Shown piece by piece: positions 13,201 through 25,200 of a stretch of 64,000 nucleotides of DNA. The position numbers and the translations under genes are program-made. Origin of the DNA: Pomphorhynchus laevis. Lineage: Eukaryota > Acanthocephala > Palaeacanthocephala > Echinorhynchida > Pomphorhynchidae. Below the pieces are notes generated by a model that was given only the letters and a program-made list of their open reading frames with translations, made no database searches and was not told the origin of the DNA. How positions within the stretch are numbered: position 1 is the stretch's first letter; every line of letters begins with the position of its first letter. The stretch lies in contig WNNJ02002661.1 of assembly GCA_012934845.2 (NCBI GenBank), positions 62,001 to 126,000 on the forward strand, read 5' to 3'.

Positions 13201-16200
13201 ACATTGTCATAATGTACATTGTATAACTTTTAGGGTTATAATTTCGAAATTTAATTTAGTGAAATTAAAATCATAGTATCTTTAAAGGCAATCTTCTATC
13301 TTGTATAACCTTTTTTATGACCTTTTAACCTTTTGGTTATTTTTAATAAATTATTTTAGTATTTATTGCAATATCATGTGAGAATAACTTTATAAAATAC
13401 CTTTTAATCTTATAAACATTTTAAATTTTATGCAATATTATAAATAATTTAATAAAATAAATTAATACTGTCTTGTTCCGTTTTTTCAATATAAATTATC
13501 ACACTTTTGCATTGTACAGTTTTATAAAAGTTGTTTTTAGGAAATTTAACATGAAACACTCACTAATATCTTTAATTCATTCTCAATAGTCTGAAGGGAT
13601 TGTGAACATTTCTGAGATTCAAGTAACTTTTGATTAATCGAATTATGTTCGTCCTCTAGCGATTTCTAGAATGAAAATTTATGTAAATATGAAAGTTTAT
13701 TTAAACGAGTCTTTTTAGAAATCAGATCAGCTAACTGAGTCTACATATTTTATATTTATAAATTAAAAATAATGCTAAATAAAAATTAAATAAATAAATA
13801 ATTATACATAATTAATAATTGTTATATTAAAATAATATTTAAATTCTGTTCTGATATATTTGGTTAATAGATTTTAATTCATTTATTTCATATTTTATTC
13901 AATTGTTGACAAAAATAAATAAATGTACTACAAGATTTTTCCTGTCAACCACTGGTCCAGGTATCGAGTCGAGGAGCCGTGTACGAATCAATCTACTTCA
14001 GACATCGCGATCATGGACGACATACCAGAGTTATCTTTTAGATAGCCCAATACGTTCTTTGATCACTTTCGAGATTTGGTCTCTCCACCAGTACCGAGGT
14101 CTACCTCGAGGTTTCTTTCCAGAAAGTCCATCCTGGAAAACCCTTTAAAGAAGGCGATCTCTAAACATCCTCAGAATGTGTGCTTTGTCCGTTGGCTCAA
14201 CTCCTGCTTTACCACGGCATAAATGTACAACATTTTTAAATATAAACTTGTCTGATTAGAAATCACATCAGCATTAGACGATGTATTCAAATAAGTATAA
14301 GTAGTCTTCAAGATAAACTGCCATGTAATCAGTTTTCGGCCCCTATTCATCGACCTAGAAAGCCAATATCATTACATGTTGTTGCAATTCTTAAACTTTC
14401 ATTATTTTATGTATTATATTTTATATTATAATGTATTAATGTATTATAATACATTTTAATGTATTATATTTTATATAGTATGCATGAATGCTCATGCAAA
14501 AATATGTTTCTTGTAAATTTAAATATGTCATCTTTACGATATAAATTAATAGTAGTTTTAGTTAATGTTAATTTAATGTTCATATCTAGATATACACCTT
14601 CTTTATTATATTAATATATTTAATATATTTTATATTATATGGCATTCAAATAAATATGCATTCAAATAATTGTCACTATGGACTTACTCAAAATGGTTAA
14701 TTAAAATACAAAGTATATTGAAGCGAACGCCGAAACAATCTAGTCTGAGGAATATTCTGTAAATACTGTAAAGTTTCATATGCTGGTCAGACTTCGTAAT
14801 ACTTTGAACAAAAGATTAAACAACACACATCTGCATTAAAGCTGGGCAGTGTGGGTTCAGCGCTTGCGAACTACGTCTTGAACACATTTTGAAGATTGTT
14901 CAAGGAATCCTTGCATATTAAAGCACAAAATACCCTCGATAAAAGTTAATGGTCTAACTAAAACTTGAAATTACCAAGTTTATATTTAAGTTTGCAAAAA
15001 CGATAGCATAAATGCATTTGTTCTTCCATATAAAGATTTACAATCAATATTTACAAGACATTATGGCATAATGTCTTTTATTTGAAAAAAAAGTACGCAC
15101 CAAATTAGTATAATCTAGGCTAACTTTTTCTTGAAGATATAGTGTTTTTGAATGCAGCTTGCTCAGTTCTGTGTCGAAATAAATGACACGCTCATTGAAA
15201 CTTTTCTAAATATATAAGCAAAATGAAAAGTATAAAACATAAAAATGCAAAATTTTTATAGTCAAATACAAAAAAGAAATTTAAAAATTAACTCATGGAA
15301 AAATATATCACTTAGTTAAAATCAATTTATTTTACTCCTGATTTTAGGGTATTTTTCGTTGTCTTTTTGTTTATATTAAATTTTCTAAAATCAATTTTTA
15401 GATCAGTGGAGAGAAAAATGGTCTGAAAAGCAATTGCCTGAAGAACTTCATAAAGTTCAGAAAAACGATTTATCAACGATTTAGAACAAAAAAATTACAG
15501 TTTATATTTAGCAGCGAAGTCTAGCTTGTAATCATAAAATATCATTTTTTATCATAAAACACATGAATTTTATCAATTAAAGTTTAAGATTATTGATGAA
15601 TCTTTAATGAGACAAATGCTATAAATATAAATTAAATATTTATATAAATACAAATTATATATTACAAAAATTAATAAATAATAATTTGTTTAATTGTCTT
15701 TGACAAGACATAATTTAACAAAGACTCAATAGGCTAAAAAATAATATAATAAAACCTACAAATAAGAATAAAACATACGAATTTAAAATATATAAATCTC
15801 AAATTTAAAATGTAGATGTTCGCGTGAACTACCATTTAATTCTTAATTCTTAATCTTTATTATAAATTTCCCCCTGAAAATTAATTTTATTTAATTAATT
15901 AAATTAAATTAATTTTATTTAATTAATTTAATTATTAATTAAATAATGATTATTAAATAAATAAATTAAATTAATTAAAATAAAATTAATATTAATTAAT
16001 ATTAATTAATTAATATTAATTAAATTATTAATTATTTTAATTAATATTAAAAATATTTAACTGATAAATAATAATTGATTAATTAATTTTTTAATTAATT
16101 ATTCAAAGTATTTTATGTTTCAAATTCGAAAGAAATTATCACTTTCTCTTAAAAATAATAGAAAACAGATAGCATCTTAAGCGGACAGATTGTGAAGGTT

Positions 16201-19200
16201 TAAGGAATTTGTGCTGAAATAACGAGTAGCTACAAATGAATGTAATGTAGCTAATCATGTAACAACAGTATTGAAAACAATGTTGTAGTGCAATACTGCT
16301 AAAGTTGATATAAAATAAACTTAGAATGTAAATGCATATAACGTTTACCTTCTTGTAATCAAACGCCAACTTGAGGCTATTGATGGCATTCATAATCTGC
16401 TCCGCATTTGGATTTGCAATATCAGCAAGAATACCTGCGTTCTTTAAATCGCTCGATTGTTTCAGTTTTGCGTTTTCTCCTGACTAACAATAAGTAAACA
16501 AGTTATTTTCACAAAACTAATTTTAATAGTACAAATCAAAAAGATCTAAATTTACTATGTATTATCTAAATTTAAATACTAAATATAATTTACAGTTTAT
16601 GCTTAGAAAAACATTTTGCATTACAATTATTTGGTAGAAAAATATTAAAGTATATTAAAAATATTAAAAATATTGCTACCGCAACATTTCAATCAAAAAA
16701 TGATTAAGTTAAAGTAAGATAACGATAAAATAAAAATTTAACTGATTAAAATTTTAAAATATTTTATAAAATATTTCAGTACAACTGCATTGTATTAAAA
16801 TAGTATTAAATTGGATACATTTGAATACATAAGAACATATGAATACAAAAGTAACACGATTAAATTTGAAAAGTGAACGAAATTAATTAAAAAATGACGG
16901 AATCTTTAAGATTGAATGTGAATTGGAAATGATTGAATGATTGTATTTAAAATATCTAAATCTTATGATCAGATAAAATTTCCCTTAAATTAGTCAATAC
17001 TTTAGCAAACAGGTAGTTTGACAGCAAAATTTGAGAAGGGCTAGGGTAAATTATATCTGAGCAAAGAACATAATCTCTGTTGAGCTAACGTAAAAAACGC
17101 GAACAATCGATCTACCAAACAATTGGAGTGATCAACCCAACAATTGGAGTGATCAACTTAACAATAAGATCAACCAAACAATCGAGTCAGACGAACATGT
17201 AATCATTTCATAATCTACGGATTCACCGATGCTTAGGGTAGATAGTGACATCTCTGAATCATTCATTTTAGCCTTCGTTACCTCAATTTCCATGTTAAAC
17301 TTTGTAATGCTTGTAGTCATTTCGTTCAAGTTCATTTGAAATCCTTTCAATTTGCGAGTCAATATATCCAGTTCATGATTTTTCTATTAAAAATATTTGA
17401 AATTCAATAATCAACAATAACATCATACCGATTCTAATTTCATTTCATTTTGAAATTTATCGTTATCACACTGCATAAACTGGCATCTAATAACATTGAC
17501 ATCATCCAGGTCTATTGATAAATGTTAGTAGAAGATAAATAAGTAACACAGTTACAAGAAAACTGATTAGAAGCAGTAAGTAACTCCAGTTCGGAAATTC
17601 TTTCCTGAGTATTTTTGCGTTGGTTTTCAAGTTTGTCTAAAAACACCAAACTTACACGATAAAGATACATCTCATTAATGTAACAAAATTTACAAAGAGA
17701 AATATCAAACGGTTTTTGAATAATAAAAAACATCGAGGCAATGTTAAGCATACAGTAAATTATGCACTGTTCGCAACTCTAAATTGATAACAAAAATTTT
17801 ATTTTAAATTATAATTTTAGTTATAAATTTCAAAATTTTAAATTACACAACTGATTCTGCTTCAACGCGTATTGAATCACTCTGGAATTAAGTATCCTTG
17901 CTTCCAGCTCTCATCAGATGTATAGAGCGCAAAACTTGCATTGCATTGACCAATGGATACAGCAATACAAAAATATTGGTCAGGCCTTGGTTTGAGCTCA
18001 AATTCCAACAGATTTTGTCCTCCGTTAAAAACTCTAAAGATCGACTCAGCCCAATCGCTTTGCGACAAAATGGTCCAGTGATTTTCTAGAAACCCTGCTC
18101 ATATCAACCATAGGCACCAAATTAGATGATCGACCATTCAGTCTAATCTTGGTTCTCCGATTAAGGGTTCCTTTCTCGATCCCGTACACCTGCTAATGCG
18201 GTGCTTTCGAGGACAAAGCATGAGCATATGAATTCGATTCTTGGAAGACTATTTTTAGGCATAACCGACACATTGCTATTAACGCGCTAATTCTTAGAGA
18301 TCTTACCACAGCTAGCCTTCCGTCCCGTCTTGAGCCAGTCAAATTGTGCAGAGACGATGGGAAGAGACCAGATGGTGCTTCAATTATACCAGGGATAAAA
18401 GTCGGTACCTTGTTTCGGACTCTACCTGCCAAATTACATTGTAGACGAGCAATCTGCTAGTTGCAGTCTCAGGAGAGCGGAGTGGCTAAAATGGCGGAGG
18501 TCCGAAATCAGGCGAAATATTAGTGTTTAGATCCGTTCCTCCACACCTTCCTTCAGCTAGCAATCAAGATTCTTGGCGCTGTCGAACCAAGCACCAATGT
18601 GTTCTTGTGAAAAATCTGGGAGAATACTGATCTTGGCAACAAATGATCCTTGAGACATCACGCATTTCGCACAATGCCTAAGTTGTGTGTTGCATAAGGT
18701 ACACTCAGCATTCATGCTGAAATCAGGTCATGAAAGGAGTGTTCCTGCCTTTGAGCTATAATAGTTTTCTCGCAACTACATTTTACATTTATTATCAATT
18801 ATAAGATCAAATAAAAATTTAAATTAGTTTTGAAAAAATAATCAATAAAATTAGAAATGTCTAATTCCATGAGTTGACTATGTACACAAACTATTTGGCT
18901 AAATATATAGTCTCATTAACTATTTGCAAACTAATACCGATACTGTAATATATTCAAAAATATTACATTTATTATAATTAATTTATTTTAGCCTAGTACA
19001 AATGTTTTAATTATAATTAATTTAAAAACAGTATTGTCTCTTTCAATAAATAGAGCGTTTGACTATCGGCATTTTGTTATTTTCGTGGTATTTTGAATAA
19101 TTTTGTTATTTGTTTTTTTTATTTTGATTTTTTTAATATTTTGTTATCCTGCCTTCCAGATAGACTAGTTTTCTCTTAAATTTTATATTAGTATATTAAT

Positions 19201-22200
19201 GTTTATATTTGTGTTTTCTAATGATAAAGTTTAACAACTTCAGAATTTGCGATAAAAAATTCCGATACCATCAGTTTCGTAGATTATCGGTATTATGAGC
19301 AAGGCTCTGTAGTTAAAATTATATCTCAAAATATATAATTGATGAATTTCAAATTTTGGCGAAACAAATAAAAATAATTTCTTAATATTACTCAGGAAAT
19401 GGTTTACTCATTAAAATGTTAGTCCTTACTTTCATTTCATTTTTAAAGACGGAAGTCTTTACTTCCATCCGTACTTCTAAGTAAGGATGAAAGTGAAGTT
19501 TCACATTGAAACTTTAAAGGAAGCTTTCTTCCTCTAAAGAAAGCATTCTATCGTGATCCAACTCCATAAAAACAATTTTATAAAACAGATTATAATATAT
19601 AAAATGGTATGAAAAGAATTTGTTATTTCATAAAATGAACCAGAAAATATGAATTTGATATAATGCCATAGCAATAAATACCCATTATTCGTTGCATTTC
19701 ATAAACTCTTTTCGCGTCTTTGGTAATTTCTTTTAATTTCTCCTAAAATAATTAAAAAAGTTTTAATTTGCAAAAGGGGAGATTTTACCTCAATAGGCAC
19801 CAGATATTCTTCAATTTGGTGTATCTTTTCGATACACGCATCTCTCTCAAGTTTGTTATCCTCTAGAGATACGCGCAACTGAACAATATTATGTAAAAAA
19901 TAAATTTTATAAGCATGCAAGTTACCGATGCAGCCTTTTCTTTGTATCTGCGAAGATGAATTATTTCGGATCTATGCAATTTAACTTCCTGAGCCTAAAA
20001 TAAAGCTAAGGAATTTCAATGCATGTGCCTAAAGTGCACAACTTTTAAACATTTATTTGATATAATCTTTTCTAGCTCAATTGTCAAAATTTAAAGCAAT
20101 AAAAATTGTATTTAGAAAACAATAATTAAATATTTGATGATTTTTAAATATTTTTACTACAAAATGTTGTATTTATAAATTTTAAATAGGCACAGTCTAT
20201 GGTATTCTATCCACCCCTGAAGTATAAATCATAAAGTAATCAGATTATTAAGATAAATTATTAAGATAAATAATCAGAAAAATTAAGATTATTGAAGATA
20301 ATCTTAATTATTAATCTTAAAATTAAGATTTGATGAAGAAACTTAAAGTTTCTTCAACAAAATGTGCAGGACGAGTTAATACGAGATAGCTTTTTAAGAT
20401 TTTATTGACAAGTTTGTTCAATTATATTTGCAAAAAATGTTAAGTAATTATTTAGCTACAAGGAAGTAGTAGGGCTACTTCCTTGCAAGATTCCACAACA
20501 GATTAAAAACTGACTAAAATAGACTAAAAACAATTAGCGTGTGTAAACGCTTATCGTCAAACGCTTATTTTGTTAACTGTCGGATAAAACAATGACTACC
20601 GAATATATGGATAATGATGTGCTTGTCTAATATCGCTTTGATTAATTTTCTTTGTATTTTCTTTTCTATAAAGAAAATAAATACAAAGATAATAAAATCT
20701 AGTAGAGGCCAAGTGGTATTGGCCTCTACTAGATTGGCCAATCTACTACGAGGGAGTAGTAGCCAAATCTACATTGACCTCTATGCAGTCTTAATTAACA
20801 AATATAAAAAATTTAATGTTTAAATTTAAATCATTAATTATAAAATTAATAAATTAATCATCATTAATTAATCATTTAATTAAATGATTAATTAAAATTT
20901 TTAATTATTAATTTGATGAAGAAACTTAAAGTGTAAAATGTGCAAGTACGAGTTAATACGAGATAACTTTTCAAGATTAAAATGCGAAGTAGCTAATCTA
21001 CATTGACTTCATTCACAAGTATAATATATCATATTTAAAACAGTAGTTAAAACAAAATCCTTATTATTAGATTTGAAATTAATTGTGAATAAATAAAACT
21101 CTTTGTCTATAAATATTACCTTCTCCTGTCTAGTCTTTCGCAAAGTTTCAAGAATTTTTATGTATTTTGTTGCAGCAAATATATCATCGAACTTGGATTT
21201 TAAAACTTTGCCTTCGCTAAGTGGCCTAAATACTTTCTGTTTATAAAAGGTTAGAATACAGAACATTAAAAAGAATAATTTAATTGTAACGAAACATTGA
21301 TGTTCAGTTTCGTTAGTAAAATAATAAACAAAATTTAAATTATTTAAATAATCAATTAAATAATTTAAAAATTCTATGAAAATATTTTTAAAATATTTTA
21401 TCAAAATTAATTATTATTGATTATATTGTCATATTTTTATTATATATTAAATTTTAAAATAAATTTATCTCATCGCAGTTATCGTTATTTTATCGTCTTA
21501 ATTGATTAAATTTTGATTCGCGTATTTAATATACGAATTAAAATCACGAGTTACAAATTAAACAATACAATGTTAACTTCAAACGCATTTCGTTAAAATA
21601 TAAATTTAAATGAGCACTAATAAGTAAAACGAGCTTCGAAGCTATTTAAAATCCATTTAATATACAAAGTATACTGAGAGTCGTCAAAAGTGTCTAGTAG
21701 ATTTTTCTATTTCATTCAAATAAAAAATCGTCTAGTATTTTAATTACTTTTTGATTGATACAACTTATAATAAATGGTAGCCACCACTCATTATCTGATT
21801 TCGTTTATATAAATTCATATGAATTCACATTCGATTCTGAATTCATTTTATGAATTTTCTCAAAGAGTAGCGCTGTTTTAGAACTCTATTAGGTTACTAG
21901 AGTTCTTCTAGTACCTCATACACATAACTCGTGTATGTGCCGTCTGTCAGTCCAATAATGTGTCCAGTAGTTAAAGGGATTAGGTACTGATGATTCATAG
22001 TAATTACGAAACGTTACTTGTTACTGCTTGTTCCGCGTCCGGCTTAAATGATTAGTAACATAATACTCTGACATAAAACTCTGATAATTTCATTGTAAAT
22101 TTAAAGACTTTAACAGCTAAGGAAGGTTTCATTGCCTGTTAATAGTAGAAAATGTCTGCAGAACAAAAAATTGCAGAAAATACGAAATTTAATTTTCACT

Positions 22201-25200
22201 ATCATTGGAACAACTTTTACTTGTCTAACGCTTACCTTTTACTTACGCTTCTTTAATATTTGCAAAATCTAGATTTGCATAAAGCGTACTAAAATCGTAT
22301 GTATTTATATTTTGAAAGTTTATTCATTTTGTGTGTTCTAAAAATTCTTTTGTAGAATTAATACTGAAATAGTGTTTTATACCAGTATTAATTTCGATTA
22401 CCTTGCAATATTTTTTAAAGTGTGCTTTAATTACTTTAAGTATTTTATTCATATAGACAGAAAGTTGTTTTAATGTACATTTAAACGCACTGCATATGAA
22501 CCTGGGTTTTATTAGAATTTTACGTAATTTTGGATTCCAATATAATATAGGTATAGTTTTATTATCTAATTCAACCTTTATACTTTTTTTATCCATTATA
22601 GAACAGTGACTTGTAATAATTGTTTCTAAACTCAACTCACTACGTTCATATGTTGGATTTACATTTAAATCATTAGAATTAACCTCTTTCATTAGTATAT
22701 CATAATAAAGCTTTTTGCATATGAAGACAAAGTTATTACTAGCTTTATCAATAGTTGTTATTATATAGTTATCCTTTAATTTAGTAAGTTCTGTATACAT
22801 ATCTTTATTAATTTTATCTTTCCTTTTATAATTGTTTGTTATTTTCATTTTATTTTTAATTTTATCAAATATATAATCTTTCCAAATTTTTATCTTAGAT
22901 ATATTCGAGCTTTCACTATTAATCAGCTTACTAAAGTAATCATTTAAGTTATTATATAACGAATTGTAAATTTTATTTTTGTCGTTGTTATTATTTAATC
23001 TATATTTATACATTTTTGATAGCAACTGTCTTAATTCACAATTTTCAATTAATTCTAGATTATAGGTACATATATCTTAATATATTTTATCAAAACTAAG
23101 ACTTTTACAATTGCATTCTGTTTCCATTATGTTTCTAATATTATCGTTACATATTGATTTTAATTCTTTATTATAATTACAAATTTTTCGTCCTAATGGT
23201 GGTAGGAGTTTATACCTTATTTTAGGAATATATTTACTTAAATCTGACCCTATTATTTCTTTACTTTTAGAATTATTTAAAAGTCCGGCTATATTTATGT
23301 TATCTATACATTTATTAATGAAGTTTATGGTTAATGTATATTTTCTATTGTTATTATTAACATTTATTGTACGATTATAGTATTTTGTATTACAATAACT
23401 GTCTATTTTACAACTTAGCCTATCATAGTCGTTAATTAATTTTTGATTTATTGAACATATGATATCTTTAGAAAAACTTCTTATATTTACATAAAGATCT
23501 TTTAGCTTATTATCACTTAAAAGTTGTTTCAATATTTCTAATTGTTTATTTATATACATATCCTTTTTAATATTTTTCGAGCTTTCACTATTGATCAGCT
23601 TACTAAAGTAATCATTTAAGTTATTATATAACGAATTGTAAATTTTATTTTTGTCGTTGTTATTATTTAATCTATATTTATACCCTTTTGATAGCAGCTT
23701 TCTTAATTCACAATATCTTATCTAATATTTTTAACTCTTTTTTTCTTATTCATTTTGTCACCATGACTTCTTGGTTTGCGTTTAACCGGATTATTATAAT
23801 ATAGTTGTTTATTATGTATTATACTACTTCTGCCAATTCCTTGTACCACGTCATTCAATCCTAATGGGTACATGGAATTAAGCGTTTTAATCCAAAAATC
23901 TTCTTTTTCTAATAGTTTTTGATTTAATATTGAAATGTTTTCTTCGATAATATGTTCTAAAATAAATAATTTACAGTTTTTAATATCATGTCCTATTAAT
24001 CTCATATGTTTATGAAATATAGTTTGACTATTATGCTGTATATTATATATGTGTTGCCTAAACCTAGTTTTTAACATTTGATATGTTTTTCCTATATATT
24101 GCAATCCACATGTACATTGTATAAGATACACTACACCTGCGGTATTGCAGTTACAATTATTATTAATATTTAATGAAAAACATTTGTTTGTCGTATTACT
24201 TACGATACAATTGTTATTATTTATAACATCACAAACTATACAATTTTTTCTGTTACATTTAAAAGATCTAAAATTGAAATCATTAGTACTTACGTATTTT
24301 TCCAATATGGTTGAGTACATGTAACTTTTAAGTCATAATTTTTAACGTTGCTTTTTCGATGTCGCCACCTAGTTTAGTTGACTCAGACTAAACTTACAAC
24401 GGGCCATCCAGCAGCATCTGACAGGGGGCTGCCCTGCTTAAGGCGGTTGCAGGCTGGAACAAGATCTATAAAGATCTACCACCTTCACTCCACGCGCTAC
24501 GCGACCTAGCTATTGGCCATTACCTGGTCTCTTAAACGTGATCACATGATCACGTTTAAGTGACCAGGTATCAATGAAAACTTTGACCTTCCAAAGTTTT
24601 CATTGATACCCCAGATTTCTAGATATTAACAGAAAATCGTAAACATAAACGTTCTATTTTACCTTCACATACGCCATTAATGACCGCTGAACTCTCATTG
24701 TGTTACCTGTAACATCAACAAATGACAATCGTACTTGGCCTCGTAATTCAAGCATCAAAATATTCTAGTAGTTTCATATTAAAAAACTATAAAATCTATT
24801 TTATTTTTAAAACGAATTAAAATACAAAATTGACACTTCGTTCGCCAAATTTCCTCAGTCAATTTGTCCCAATGTAGGTTCCAAATACAAAATCGTAAAA
24901 GTAAAACGTATGAATATGGCTTGCTGCAAAGCACACACTGAAAATAAAATGTCAATACATTCTTATATTCAAAATGTAAAACATAAATGGATAACGGATT
25001 GAAAAATGCAAATATATTTAAAATCAAATCATATTTTATAAATAATCATCAAGTTATTTATAAATAATAATCAAGTCGGGACTAATTTTTTATAAACTAA
25101 AGTTTAAAGTTTTACTTAATAGTAGAAAATGTAATTTATAATTAAATTTAATTAACTTATCGATAAATTAATCTTAAATTATATATTTTTAATTAAATAT

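Noticed and set aside
17846-17883. Extra RAD50 exon in intron 8
   Set aside because: Phase from exon 8 gives an immediate stop, while exon 8 joins exon 9 directly in frame.
24779-25027. 82-aa minus-strand ORF as a RAD50 exon
   Set aside because: It does not fit between exon 4 (ending in the Trp codon) and exon 5 (PLSEGK), which join directly.
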